NCBI GenBank assembly: GCA_030247855.1 | Contig: JAPDRN010000082.1 | Location: forward strand, 62,001-126,000 | DNA length: 64,000 nt | Reading direction: 5' to 3' | Origin: Knufia peltigerae | Taxonomy: Eukaryota > Ascomycota > Eurotiomycetes > Chaetothyriales > Trichomeriaceae | Shown here: piece after piece, positions 20,256-30,077 of the stretch | Layout of the letters: each line of letters begins with the position of its first letter | How positions within the stretch are numbered: the stretch's first letter is position 1 | The notes under the pieces: generated by a model | Told to the model about the DNA's origin: nothing | The model's database searches: none | Seen by the model: the letters and a program-made list of their open reading frames with translations, nothing else | Program-made: the position numbers and the translations under genes

Positions 20256-21761
20256 TCAACCATACCTCGCACCTTGAATGTCCGGGTCGAACCAAGTGGG
20301 TTCGATGCCGTAGTTGATGACGGTACTCTTGAGTTTGGTGTAGCTCTCAAAGGCCTCCTGGCCATTCTCCTTGCCGACGCCGCTCTCGCCGAACCCGCCC
20401 CAGGGGGAGGAAGGGTCGTTGAGGTGGTGCCCGTTGACCCAGACGATCCCCGACTCGATCTTGCCCGCGACGCGGTGGGCCTGGGCGAAGTCCTGCGTCC
20501 AGACGGAGGCGCCCAGGGCGAAGGCCGTGTCGTTGTTGGCGACGCGGATGATGTCGTCCTCGGAGGCACACCTGATGACGGCGATGACGGGGCCAAAGAC
20601 CTCGTTGCGAGCCAGGTCGGTCCCGGGGACGGTCTCGACGACGGTGGGTTCGAAGAAGAATCCCTTGCCGTCGACGGTCGTCGGGTTCCCGCCGCACAAC
20701 ACCCGGCCCCCGTCTGATTTTCTGGCTCGCTCGACGAATTCGCCGCACCTCGTCACAGACGCGCGGGAGATCACGGCGCCGATCTGGGTGCTCGGGTCTT
20801 GCGGGTCGCCGACCTTGAGGCCCTCGACACGACGCACCAGCGACTCCAAAAACCCGTCGTACAGGTCCTGATGCACGAGCAGTCTACTGCCCGTCACGCA
20901 GGTCTGGCCGCTGGCGATGAAACTCGCAAAAAGTGCCGCCTGGACCGCCCGGTCGACCGGCAAGCTGGGGAACAGGCACACCGGGGCCTTCCCGCCCAGC
21001 TCGGCCGTCATGGGCACCATGTTCAGGGCCGCCACGGGGGCGATGGCTCGGTACGTGGCGATCCCCCCGGTCAGGTCGATCTTGGCGAGGTGCGGGTTCT
21101 CGCACAGGTACCTGCCCGTATCCCTCCCGTGGCCGTTGATGATTTGCAAGGTGCCGTCGGGGAGCCCGGCTTCTCGAAACAGAGATCCCATCCTGATCAC
21201 CGACAACGGTGCGAGCTCCGACGGCTTGACGACCACCACGTTGCCGGCGGCCAGGGCCGCCGCCATCTTCTTCGTGGCGATCAACAGCGGGTGGTTCCAG
21301 GGGGTGATTTGCGCCACCACGCCCAGCGGCAGGCGGGTGAGCGTGTTGATCACGGGCCCCATGAACGGCGTCACTCGCCCTTCGTGGACCCTGGCCAGAG
21401 ACGCAAAATATTCCAACCATTCCGGAACCCTCGCCAGTTGGGCCCTCATTTCCCGAATCGGACGCCCGGTCTGCAATGTCTCCAGTTCCACAAACTCCGA
21501 TATGCGTGAGCGAAGGAGACCGGCCGCCTTCGACAACACGGCGTACCGTTCCGAGGCGTCGGCTCTTGACCAAGTGCCACTCGCAAAAGCCCGTCTGGAT
21601 TGTTCGACGACGTCATTGACAGAATCTTGTGTGGTCGCCTCGACGGTGGCGAGAGGTTCTTCGGTCGCAGGGTTCAGGACCGTGATGCGCTCCGCCGAAG
21701 CTGTAGCTTGTGCGCCATTGACCCAGTTCGATATATGAGGGATGTTGGACATTTTGGTCAT
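20256..21761 (-). CDS. NAD(P)-dependent aldehyde dehydrogenase
   Basis: This ALDH-superfamily enzyme would oxidise an aldehyde to its acid; the substrate cannot be told from sequence. It is an intronless gene of 501 residues, the standard ALDH length. Catalytic residues are present: Asn156 (ITPWNHPL), the general base Glu254 (ELGGKAP) and the nucleophile Cys288 (GQTCVTG). The EVFGPVIAV segment and the C-terminal SPWGGFGESGVGKENG loop are also intact. The cofactor-loop motif reads LTGGIATYRAI (232-240), where most ALDHs have a second Gly in place of Tyr237. Either of two ATGs could start it (residue 1 or 4). The stretch is G+C-rich, like the GT32 gene facing it. The closest broad resemblance is to betaine-aldehyde-type and semialdehyde-type ALDHs, but this is only family-level. 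Confidence 0.92.
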   Translation of the reverse strand: MTKMSNIPHISNWVNGAQATASAERITVLNPATEEPLATVEATTQDSVNDVVEQSRRAFASGTWSRADASERYAVLSKAAGLLRSRISEFVELETLQTGRPIREMRAQLARVPEWLEYFASLARVHEGRVTPFMGPVINTLTRLPLGVVAQITPWNHPLLIATKKMAAALAAGNVVVVKPSELAPLSVIRMGSLFREAGLPDGTLQIINGHGRDTGRYLCENPHLAKIDLTGGIATYRAIAPVAALNMVPMTAELGGKAPVCLFPSLPVDRAVQAALFASFIASGQTCVTGSRLLVHQDLYDGFLESLVRRVEGLKVGDPQDPSTQIGAVISRASVTRCGEFVERARKSDGGRVLCGGNPTTVDGKGFFFEPTVVETVPGTDLARNEVFGPVIAVIRCASEDDIIRVANNDTAFALGASVWTQDFAQAHRVAGKIESGIVWVNGHHLNDPSSPWGGFGESGVGKENGQEAFESYTKLKSTVINYGIEPTWFDPDIQGARYG

Positions 21762-22528
21762 TGTTTCTTCTTGTTTTTTTTTGTCGTCCGCGATTCAATC
21801 ACTTCCGAAATCGATAGCTTAGCTATTTCGAGGCTATCTCATAGCTACTCGCACAAGCAGGACGTCTTTTTCCAGAGGTGTGATATTCGAAAATAGTTGT
21901 GTCGAAACGAGCGGCAATGATACGCACGATAGGACGTGAAGTATTCCGTACCGGTCCCGTAAATGTTGGACGACTGGAGGACTATATCAACAATACCTTT
22001 CAGTTTCAGGTTTGGTCACGGTGAAGAATGAAATTCCAACCAATTGACAGTAGTATCTGTCTGTTTCTTTGGTGTGGATATAGCTCGACCAACTCTTGGT
22101 CGTACGAGGCTTCGATACCTCGACCTTAGTTGTTCAAAGTGAGATAAGATAAGATGTACCTTAGGTCACCGGAGTTCAACGTCACCACTCTTCGGATTAA
22201 TGCAACGACATCTCCGCAGGAATCCCTCAACTCACAACAATCACACGAGCATTTCCATGTACAGACACCGTTCGGCGAGTGGAGCTTGATTGAGAATTAG
22301 ACATCACTTGGTCTAGTCTCTCTTCTACTTCCTACACAGCATCACTTCTCCAGTCATTCATTACGGATATACATGTGAGATATCTGCTCACGTGGATTGA
22401 CTGACTGATCCTTTCATCCATCCATCCTTCTTCGAAGATTAGTTGTCCCGATTCTTTTTTCTTTTCAAAACCTTTGGGACTTTCCGTCGGCCTTGGGGGC
22501 TTTGCTTGCTTCCAGTTTTTTAACTACG
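21762..22528. promoter_or_regulatory. Divergent promoter region, aldehyde dehydrogenase / Rcf-like gene
   Basis: These 767 bases lie between two genes transcribed outward. They contain CT-rich stretches just before the right-hand gene (about 22320-22500). No coding potential or RNA gene is evident. Confidence 0.4.
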
Positions 22529-22876
22529 ATGCCACCTCCATCAAACATCAAAGGCGTCGTTCCGCCTGAACATCTCACATCCGTGGCCGCCGGTGGCTTC
22601 GCGGCGGGTGTCCTCCGGTTCGGTACAATCTCCATACTCTCGCACCTCCTCCTGCTTCGACATCCAGTCTATCGAGGCCTCACGATCCAGTTCAAGGTCT
22701 ACTTGCAACTCAGCGCCATCATCCTGGGAGGCTGTATCTTTGCGGAGAAAAGAGTGTCGGAATACAATGACGCAGTGAGGAACAGAAACCGTGCTATGGA
22801 ACGGAGCCGGCGGGTCTGGACCGAAGAGCAAGAGCTCAAAGAGAGAATCTCGAGGCGAGAAGCTGCTGAGAAGTGA
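22529..22876 (+). CDS. Small mitochondrial membrane protein, Rcf2/Rcf3-like
   Basis: The protein has 115 residues and no intron. Two predicted membrane segments (about residues 22-46 and 58-76) sandwich a short basic loop with HPVYRGLTIQFKVYLQLSA, followed by a charged, probably coiled tail (NRNRAMERSRRVWTEEQ) to the end. The hairpin and the YRGL-x-IQFK pattern resemble the N-terminal part of yeast Rcf2 and its stand-alone relative Rcf3, inner-membrane factors tied to cytochrome oxidase and respiratory supercomplexes. No canonical HIG1 signature is visible. I chose the ATG at 22529; in frame further upstream there is only TTG. The function is inferred from weak similarity and from topology. 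Confidence 0.6.
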   Translation: MPPPSNIKGVVPPEHLTSVAAGGFAAGVLRFGTISILSHLLLLRHPVYRGLTIQFKVYLQLSAIILGGCIFAEKRVSEYNDAVRNRNRAMERSRRVWTEEQELKERISRREAAEK

Positions 22877-23982
22877 AACAAGACAAACAATACGACGAGA
22901 GGGTGGGCAGGGTCTCGGCACCTTTGAGCCCCGCGTAGTCTGTCACGAGCGTACCGGAGGAGTTTGATTGTTTGGATCCAAATCGTTGAGCAAGGTGATG
23001 GGTGAGAACCCGTCATCATACGCCGTCGACTCGGGTCCCTCCAGGGATGATCGGTGGACACGCAGTGTGGATTCGGTGCCAGCTCGAGGGGTCCGTCAGC
23101 GTTGAAAGGATGCTCTGCTCGTCACCTCCTCTTGGTTCCTCAGGGTCAATCGAACAACGATGCGGAGGAGGGACTCGTCCATAGTCACAAACTATTTGAC
23201 CGTGGAAGATCATCAAGAAGACTCGTGGATCAAGAATGTATGAATGACTGGGGGGCTCGGCCGCATTGCTTCCGGCCAAGAAAGCATCTATGAGTGAATG
23301 AGATGGTCGCAAGACCGAGTCCAAGGACAAGTTCAAAGTGAATGTCACCTGCCTTTGCTTAACCTCCGAGACCTATCAAACCCCTCAAAAAAAGAGAGAG
23401 ACAAAAAGTTATTTGGAGATTTGAAGCCCCGACCGTCTTTGCCAACGGTCGACGCTTCTAATACTCATCCCGACTATGACCATTCACAAATCTCAAATCC
23501 CTAAAGGAACGTATTACCCCGTAATACTTGTAGAGAATGCTACAGTAGTCATGGAAACCTGCCGAAGACTCCCAAGTTTTTAATCCACTAAGCAGCTGGT
23601 TTCCAAGGATGAGCCCACCTCCAAACCACTTAAGCCAAAGGGCCGCAATGCGACGCGGTGAGTCTTACTAGTGGCCATCAAGGCGGTGTCCCTTTGTTGG
23701 ACAACATTTCACCAGAACGAGTATATATAGGGTATTATATATGATGGTGAATGTATGAATTCTCCTCAGGACGAGTACTGTATGTACAACCGGATGAGGA
23801 AGTATTACGGACGGGCGATAAGATAAGAAATTTCCCAACCGGTAAAACTTCGCTGTTGTTTCCATTGCCGGAATATTTTGCAGCGGGCTGTTACAATTTC
23901 ATTTCAACGCGGCCCTTGACCACGAACCACGACCACAACTCGCCGTTGATTTTATAGTTCAATAAGTTCTCCAGCGGGCGCA
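22877..23982. other. Intergenic region before LOC1
   Basis: The region is 1.1 kb with no supported gene. It includes a run of short A+T-rich sequence and a TACTGTATGTAC-type palindromic stretch near 23775. The LOC1 promoter lies at the right end. Confidence 0.4.
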
Positions 23983-24567
23983 ATGGCTCCTAAACCACCC
24001 ACATCTTCCAACAACCACAAAGGTCCCAAAGCCCGTAAGTCAGCCACCGCGGGCTCGACGACCGGAAAATCCTCCTCCAAAGTCGGCGGCCGACGTCCAC
24101 CGACGAAGCAAGTCAAGTCCAAACCCGGGTCGCACGCCGACGGCGGCGCCGCCAACGCAAAGACGTCCAAGAAGCGCGAACGCACGTACACGGACAAGGA
24201 ACTGGGCTTGCCGGCGCTGAACATGATCACCCCCGTCGGGGTGCAGAAGCCTCGCGGCAAGAAAAAGGGCAAGATCTTCGTCGACGACAAGGAGAGCATG
24301 ATGACTATCCTGGCCATGGTGAACGCGGAAAAGGAGGGTCAGATCGAGAGCAAGATGATCAAGGCCAGGCAGATGGAGGAGATCCGCGAGGCCAGGCGGA
24401 AAGAAATGGAGAAGAAAAAGGAACAGAAGCAGCAGGCCCTGGAAGAGGTGAAGAAGGGCTTGAAAAAGGGAAAGAAGGCTAGGGACAGCAAGATCGATGC
24501 TTCAGAGGAATACGGAAGGACCTCAGAGGGAAAAGAAAAGAAAAAGAAGAGAGTTTCGTTTGCGTGA
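23983..24567 (+). CDS. LOC1: 60S ribosome assembly and RNA-localisation protein Loc1
   Basis: Loc1 is a nucleolar RNA-binding protein needed for large-subunit (60S) assembly and, in yeast, for mRNA localisation. It is an intronless gene of 194 residues. The extremely basic N-terminus rich in Lys, Ser and Gly is followed by the conserved core YTDKELGLPALNMITPVGV, then KPRGKKKGKIFVDDKESMMT. A long charged coiled coil (about residues 110-165, many Glu, Lys, Arg and Met) and a Lys-rich tail ending KKKKRVSFA come last. Its stop lies 79 bases from the stop of the convergent hydrolase gene. Confidence 0.88.
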   Translation: MAPKPPTSSNNHKGPKARKSATAGSTTGKSSSKVGGRRPPTKQVKSKPGSHADGGAANAKTSKKRERTYTDKELGLPALNMITPVGVQKPRGKKKGKIFVDDKESMMTILAMVNAEKEGQIESKMIKARQMEEIREARRKEMEKKKEQKQQALEEVKKGLKKGKKARDSKIDASEEYGRTSEGKEKKKKRVSFA

Positions 24568-24646
24568 AAAAAACAACACAAAGGCAAAACCGCACATACT
24601 TGGTGTGTTCTATAAATGGTCTAATATCGACGAAACGTATCTACAG

Positions 24647-26325
24647 CTATGACGGGATATTCATCTTGCGCCGCATGGGCTCAAAGACCGGCACTAGAGG
24701 GTTTCGATTATCGCGGGAAATTTGCCCCTCGAGTTGCGAATCGTCAGCGTCAATCCTGGATATGGCGTCTAGGTCAATGTCTCGTGCCATGGTTTGGAAG
24801 AACGCTGTGGTCTATGGTCACCCCATTCCGTCAGTTGAGGTCACAGTTGAGCATTGTGGCCTTCAGAATGGAAACTTACGACTCTCGCAAACCACCGTTT
24901 GCCCCCGAGTTCGAACCAACTCAGGTGGCCACCAGTGCTCGTTGTACACAGCACACCATAAGGTGTCGTCTGGACTTCTTGTCGCGGCAAAGCTTCGCTC
25001 GCAGTCACCTGTCCTGTCAGCATGAAGAATAATTCTCCCATTTTCTCCGAACTTACTGGATCATCTTCCGCATGAATCGCGAGAAAGGGAATTCGGATGG
25101 CAAGCAGGGAATCTACGGAGGATGCATCCCGATAATAAGCTCCTTCCGTTGGGTAACCCCAAGTTGGACCTTGAACATGTCTGCGAGTGCTTTAGCGGGC
25201 GTCTTAACTTGAAAGTGGCTCGAGACATACCGGTCAAATTCATGGAGATGTTTAATCTTTCGGACGGCATCGACGTCAATTTTGGGGTTTGTGGAGATTT
25301 GGTCGACGTGACTGCAGAGAAAAGGATTTGTGAGAAGGGTTGAAAGAGGGAGTACCGTTACTTCAGGGACTCACGTCTCGAATAGTCTCTTCATGCTGTT
25401 TCCCATGGCGGCGGAATATACATTCCGGTTGAACCATGTCCGTTGCAAAGCGAGACTGCCCGCCTGCAAGTCCCAGGGGTTGGAAATGATACAAGCTGCC
25501 TCCAAAGGACAATCACTGCCTTCTTCACCAAGATACTGTATACTTTAGTCTTGATACTGAGTCAGACCGGCATAGATACTCTGTGCTTACATTTGTGAGA
25601 ATGTTCGCTCCTAGCGAGAACCCAATACCAAAGAGCGGACGATTCGGAAACGTCTTTTTCAGCCATTTCACGGTCTGTCTCACGTCCCATGTAGCTCTCG
25701 CATTGTACAGAACGCTAGATGTCACCTTGGTCATAGCACATCCTCTGGAGATGACAACACATGCCTCCCATCCACCTTCTCCCAACAGAGGAGCTAGGAC
25801 ATGCCGGAGATAGAGCTCGTGAGACCCACCACTCAAGCCATGAAGCATCACCAGCATTGGGCGGTTGTCGAGGGAGCCGATGGTCTTGAACTCCTGTTCC
25901 GTGTAGTAGGTCGTCCTCGGCGGTAACGTCGGGTCGTGAGCATCGTTGGGTTTCGTGGCAAAATCAACCGCGAATTGTCCAGTGTATGTAGATTCCTCGT
26001 TCTCAAAGATCCGCCGCTTATAGTATATGGGAACGGATTGCCGGGTCAAAACCGTCCATATGGTCTGAAGATGGCCGTTGAAGAGAAACGGGTTCAATCG
26101 ACAAGGTGGAACGGCACATTTGCATAGTTTTGCGAGCGAAGTAGTTCTGCCGTCCTTAGTTTTGAGTACAAGTGACTTTGCTGAATGCCAGTATCGAATT
26201 TTGGCCATGCCAACAACCTTGGCTGGTGATATAACAAAAGCAGCAAAGAGAGCGACGGTAATGACGGAAACAAAGACCGGATGCTCCTGGGCGAGAGAGA
26301 CTGTGTCCGCCAGCAGGAAACTCAT
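24647..26325 (-). CDS. Alpha/beta hydrolase, EHT1/EEB1-YheT family (ester synthase/esterase)
   Basis: Yeast relatives (Eht1, Eeb1, YMR210W) make and cleave medium-chain fatty-acid ethyl esters or act as monoacylglycerol lipases. The six exons in transcript order are 25591-26325, 25375-25535, 25231-25311, 25057-25180, 24880-25008 and 24647-24811. The lengths sum to a clean frame of 464 residues. An N-terminal hydrophobic anchor (about residues 10-33) is followed by PFLFNGHLQTIW, MLVMLHGLSGGS (oxyanion region) and the nucleophile elbow GIGFSLGANILTN. Exon 4 brings the catalytic acid (AIHAEDDP) and exon 5 the catalytic His (TTSTGGHLSWFE). All introns are GT-AG and short; exon 5 must start at the second of two nearby CAGs to avoid a stop. 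The acyl specificity is unknown. Confidence 0.92.
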
Positions 26326-27020
26326 TTTGTCTCTAATTGATATAGAGTCCCAGCACACTCATCTTGAACGATATGTCTGTTTTCCCACGCTGCCTCAAAA
26401 TATTAAAGTCGAGTCTATGAGGTCAATTAATTTTTTAATTCTTTGTTGTTGTTGATGGCCTGGTTACAGTACGGATATATAGCGCACATGCTTGAGACAG
26501 TGGCGCCTGTGCCGAGGAACAACGGGGGCTCACCAAGATCTTCCAGGCGTTGTCTCCGTCCAGTATCCGTCCTTACATAGGCCAACTGTTTCAATGCCCA
26601 ATCGATTCGTGCGATTTGGTTTTGTAGATCCCGCCTAAGCAGTGACAGGCCACACGCGTTATTTTAACCTCACATTACTCCGTTCTCAATATCACAATAA
26701 ATATCAATTTGACATCAGTCTCGCCTTGAATTCTACAGCCGTAGGTTTGACTCGATGCGATTGACAACGATGAACTTGCGTCTTGCATTGATATCGGCAA
26801 ATGCCTCAGAGATTGGGCTGTCGCCGCTTTATGCATAAAGGGACAGTTCCACGCATCGTACGCGTTTGTTTGCGTGAGACAATCCTGGCTTAAATCGTAT
26901 ACCAGCATCGGGAGAAAAGGGAATTCTACTTCCAGGGGTCCCGGGCGCGACGTGATATCGAAGCAAGAAGGCTGTGGCTCTGAAGAGAAGGGAAGTCACT
27001 GCCTGGAGGCCGCCATCACC
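26326..27020. promoter_or_regulatory. Divergent promoter region, hydrolase / MAU2
   Basis: These 695 bases lie between divergent genes. The MAU2 reading frame stays open upstream to a GTG at 26874, but without an ATG. No RNA gene or repeat is seen. Confidence 0.4.
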
Positions 27021-30000
27021 ATGGATCGCAACTATCAATTCAATGGCATGTACACCAATTTCCCTCGTCACCAAGCACAGCAGCCACCATCTCAGCCTTT
27101 TCTACAACCTCAACATCAACTTCAGAATCAGCACCAGCACCAGCATCTCCCATCCCAATCACACGCTCAATCGTATTCCAGTCCCCAGTTTCGACCTCAG
27201 CCTCATCCTCCGCCTCAACCGTACAATCAGCCTCACTCGTATCCTCAATCACTTCCACCTCAGCCTCTTCGACAGAATTACCCTCAACACTATTACAACC
27301 AAGACCAGTCGTATCAGTCGCCGCTCCCACAATATCAGCAACAACCGTTCTACCAGGCGCCTCAGCCGTCCGCATCACCGCCTCAACCTCGTGTCCAGGT
27401 CGTCATACCTCCTCGGCCTTCGCCACCACTCTCGTCACTGCCATCACCTCAGCAACTACAACAGCAGCGACAACAGTTCCATCAGCAGCCTACACCGCAG
27501 ATTAATCAACTACCCAGTCCTGTTCAATCATTTCAACAGTCACCGAGAGAACAAGTGAAACAAGGACGTCTTCAGCAGCCTCCCCAACCGCGTCCTCAAC
27601 TGCGCCCTCAGCAACATCCTCAGCAAAGTCCCCAGCTGCGTCATCAACAACATCCTCAGCAAAATCCCCAGCAGCATCCTCAGCAAAGCCTTCAGCAGCG
27701 CCCTCAGCAGTATTCTCAGCAGTATTCTCAGCAGTATTCTCAGCAGTATTCTCAGCAGTATTCTCAGCAAAATCCCCAGCAACCTCCCCAACAGCATCTA
27801 CAATACCGTCCACAACTCCCGCCCTCAGGTTCGCAACAACGACAACAACAACAAGCAAGTATCCTTGCTCAAATTCCATCCCCAAATGTCAGCCATGGGC
27901 AAGCTCCGCCAGTGCGAAAGCCACAGGCACCTCTCGTAAGTGAGCCTGAGGTGTTCATTAAGCAAGAATTAGCACCGCCTACCATAAAATCGGAAGAAGT
28001 GCCTCAGAATATGCCAGGCCCAGGAAGCACGATAAATCCCCAAATGCTGATGAAGCCGCCGCAGCCAAAGCCGCCTAAAGTACTTCAAGCTGTCGAGATC
28101 GATACAAAACCTAAGCAGATCTCCAGCAAAATGGCAGACTATGAACAAAAGCCCCCAAAGCCTGACGAACTTGAACCTGACTACACCACCTTGTTGTGCG
28201 TCCTCGCGGACGACTATATTGATGCGGCGCGCAAACTACCGACGTCGAATGAGGAGTACTATACACTGATAGCAACCGCTATTGGTTGTCTAGAATCTGT
28301 TCTTAACAACTTCAAGCTTCCACCCTTGAAGGAAGCACAAATTTCAATTCGATATGCACAACTTTTATACGAAGAGACCGAAAACTATGATGAAGCTGAG
28401 ACCACTTTGACCAAAGCTATCGAAATCTGTGAAAGACACAAATTTGTTGACTTGAAGTATGAGATACAATTACTGCTATGTAAAGTTCTCTATGAGTCTA
28501 GACCTAAGGCTGCGTTACGAGAGATGCAAAGAATGATTGATGATATCGAAGCGTATCGCCACACAGTGTGGCTCTACATCTTCCGTTTTCAGCATGCAAT
28601 GTTTTCATTGGCATCAGCAGCACCAGGAGAAGTCCACAACGCAACTGTTCAGCTCGAAAAAATCACCAGCCTTGCACGGCAAAACTCGGATAGTGCTGTG
28701 CTGGCTTTCGCTGCCGTGGTGGAAGCACTCCTACATCTTTCCAGTTCCAGTCACGAAGCTGTCACTGCTACTCAGACAGCGCTAGCCAAGGCTAGAGCGC
28801 TGCAGTTAAACCTTGATGTCGAGAGAAACCCACAGCTGACTATTTTCATGGAATTTCTTGACCTCGCATGCAGTGTTCAAGAAGCCAACATTACACAAAT
28901 TGAAAATAAACGTAAAGTCATGCAAAATGTCCTTTACGAATCAATCAGTGACACCCACTGGCGCGATGATGGCTTCATCTACCTTCCCATATCAAAGCGA
29001 GCGATAGCAGGTATCGAATTCACAGGAACTGGACACGTCATTGAAAGAGGTGGCAGGTACTTTTTGACCTTCTCGTGGCTGAGCAAAGCACAGGTAGAAG
29101 TCTTGGGTTACCTATTTAGTGCCGACAGTACAGCATACAAGAGTGGAACGGATGGAGGAAAGGCCGAGAAGTTCGCCTTGGAAGGCCTCTCGGACGTTCA
29201 AAACTGGGGTTGGCCAAAGCTCTCTGCAGGCTACCAACAGTCACAGAGGGAAAACATCTTTCAAAAACTGGTTGAATGTCAGTATCTGTTCCTGATCTGC
29301 TTTATGCGTTGTGGCAGAGGCCTCTGGCAACAAGCGGATGATATGCTGGTCAAGATTGAGGCTATCGCGTCGGGACTTGGAAACAACTTTCCCTTGAATA
29401 TGAAATCTGCCCTTAGTTATCTACAAGGGGCTGTTTTGCAGGGGACAGGAAATACCACGGAAGCACTCGAAATTTATCAATCCCCAATCTTGAGCTTCGA
29501 CGAACAGAAATACACTGCGCTGCCGACAAAGCGAGATATGGACTATCAGATATCATCCTCGTATCACGCCGAGTCTGACGTTACCCGCAATTTCTGCATC
29601 CTCGCGGCCATGAACAGTGCCTTCATCCTCCGAGATCCTCATCATCCACAGCATAACCGGCTGTCTTACTTGGTCAATCGCCTTGGTCCCATAGTCCAAC
29701 AATGTGGCAACAAATACATCCAAGCGCATTATTCGCTCTTGGTCTCGTTTCTGGCAAACACAACTCTCACCGCGAAGCAATATCTCAAAAGTGCAATGGA
29801 AGCTGCAAAAGCGATTGGAAGTACACAAACCACAGCACTTGCCCTTATCTACATGCAGGAGAAGCTCTTCAGGAGCACTGTGGATGAACAGGCCCTCAAA
29901 TGTGCTCGAGCAGCCAGCCACCAGGTTCGGAGATGGGGCGACCCACTATGGATGCACGTCGTGGCCGGTCTCGAGGCCGAGGCACTGGAGGTCAATGGGT

Positions 30001-30077
30001 TTATTGAAGACGCCCAGCATAGAAGAGCCGACGCTGCCGCAGGCTGGGAGGATTTGCAGGAGGGGATCAAGGGATGA
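27021..30077 (+). CDS. MAU2: Cohesin loading factor Mau2/Scc4, with Gln/Pro-rich N-terminus
   Basis: With Scc2/Mis4, this protein loads the cohesin ring onto chromatin. The gene is intronless and encodes 1018 residues. Residues 1 to about 320 are low complexity, dominated by Gln and Pro with His, Tyr and Ser, including a run of identical Gln-Gln-Tyr-Ser units. Residues from about 385 carry the cohesin-loading-factor domain, built of TPR-like helical repeats: DYTTLLCVLADDYIDAARKL, QISIRYAQLLYEETENYDEA, ETTLTKAIEICERH and RQTNSDSAVLAF-like helices, through the ALSYLQGAVLQGTGNTTEAL repeat to the C-terminus. I chose the ATG at 27021 (context CATCACCATGG) over the non-ATG upstream extension. Yeast Scc4 lacks such a tail, while filamentous fungal homologues often have extra N-terminal sequence; the tail's role is unknown. 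Confidence 0.92.
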   Translation: MDRNYQFNGMYTNFPRHQAQQPPSQPFLQPQHQLQNQHQHQHLPSQSHAQSYSSPQFRPQPHPPPQPYNQPHSYPQSLPPQPLRQNYPQHYYNQDQSYQSPLPQYQQQPFYQAPQPSASPPQPRVQVVIPPRPSPPLSSLPSPQQLQQQRQQFHQQPTPQINQLPSPVQSFQQSPREQVKQGRLQQPPQPRPQLRPQQHPQQSPQLRHQQHPQQNPQQHPQQSLQQRPQQYSQQYSQQYSQQYSQQYSQQNPQQPPQQHLQYRPQLPPSGSQQRQQQQASILAQIPSPNVSHGQAPPVRKPQAPLVSEPEVFIKQELAPPTIKSEEVPQNMPGPGSTINPQMLMKPPQPKPPKVLQAVEIDTKPKQISSKMADYEQKPPKPDELEPDYTTLLCVLADDYIDAARKLPTSNEEYYTLIATAIGCLESVLNNFKLPPLKEAQISIRYAQLLYEETENYDEAETTLTKAIEICERHKFVDLKYEIQLLLCKVLYESRPKAALREMQRMIDDIEAYRHTVWLYIFRFQHAMFSLASAAPGEVHNATVQLEKITSLARQNSDSAVLAFAAVVEALLHLSSSSHEAVTATQTALAKARALQLNLDVERNPQLTIFMEFLDLACSVQEANITQIENKRKVMQNVLYESISDTHWRDDGFIYLPISKRAIAGIEFTGTGHVIERGGRYFLTFSWLSKAQVEVLGYLFSADSTAYKSGTDGGKAEKFALEGLSDVQNWGWPKLSAGYQQSQRENIFQKLVECQYLFLICFMRCGRGLWQQADDMLVKIEAIASGLGNNFPLNMKSALSYLQGAVLQGTGNTTEALEIYQSPILSFDEQKYTALPTKRDMDYQISSSYHAESDVTRNFCILAAMNSAFILRDPHHPQHNRLSYLVNRLGPIVQQCGNKYIQAHYSLLVSFLANTTLTAKQYLKSAMEAAKAIGSTQTTALALIYMQEKLFRSTVDEQALKCARAASHQVRRWGDPLWMHVVAGLEAEALEVNGFIEDAQHRRADAAAGWEDLQEGIKG
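27711..27770 (+). repeat. 12-base tandem repeat in MAU2 (Tyr-Ser-Gln-Gln)
   Basis: Five consecutive copies of the unit TATTCTCAGCAG are present; the last ends CAA. They encode repeated Tyr-Ser-Gln-Gln. The flanks (about 27590-27710 and 27770-27800) hold degenerate 12- to 15-base CCTCAGCAA-type units, so the repeat has been expanding in frame. Near-identical copies suggest recent slippage or unequal exchange. Confidence 0.95.

Noticed and set aside
20274..21738. Several long plus-strand frames opposite the aldehyde dehydrogenase
   Set aside because: These are antisense and shifted shadows in a G+C-rich gene; the minus-strand ALDH frame carries all the catalytic motifs.
27502..27885. Minus-strand frame with repeated Glu-Asn-Thr-Ala units opposite MAU2
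   Set aside because: The repeats are just the complement of the Gln-rich tandem repeat; no independent evidence of coding.
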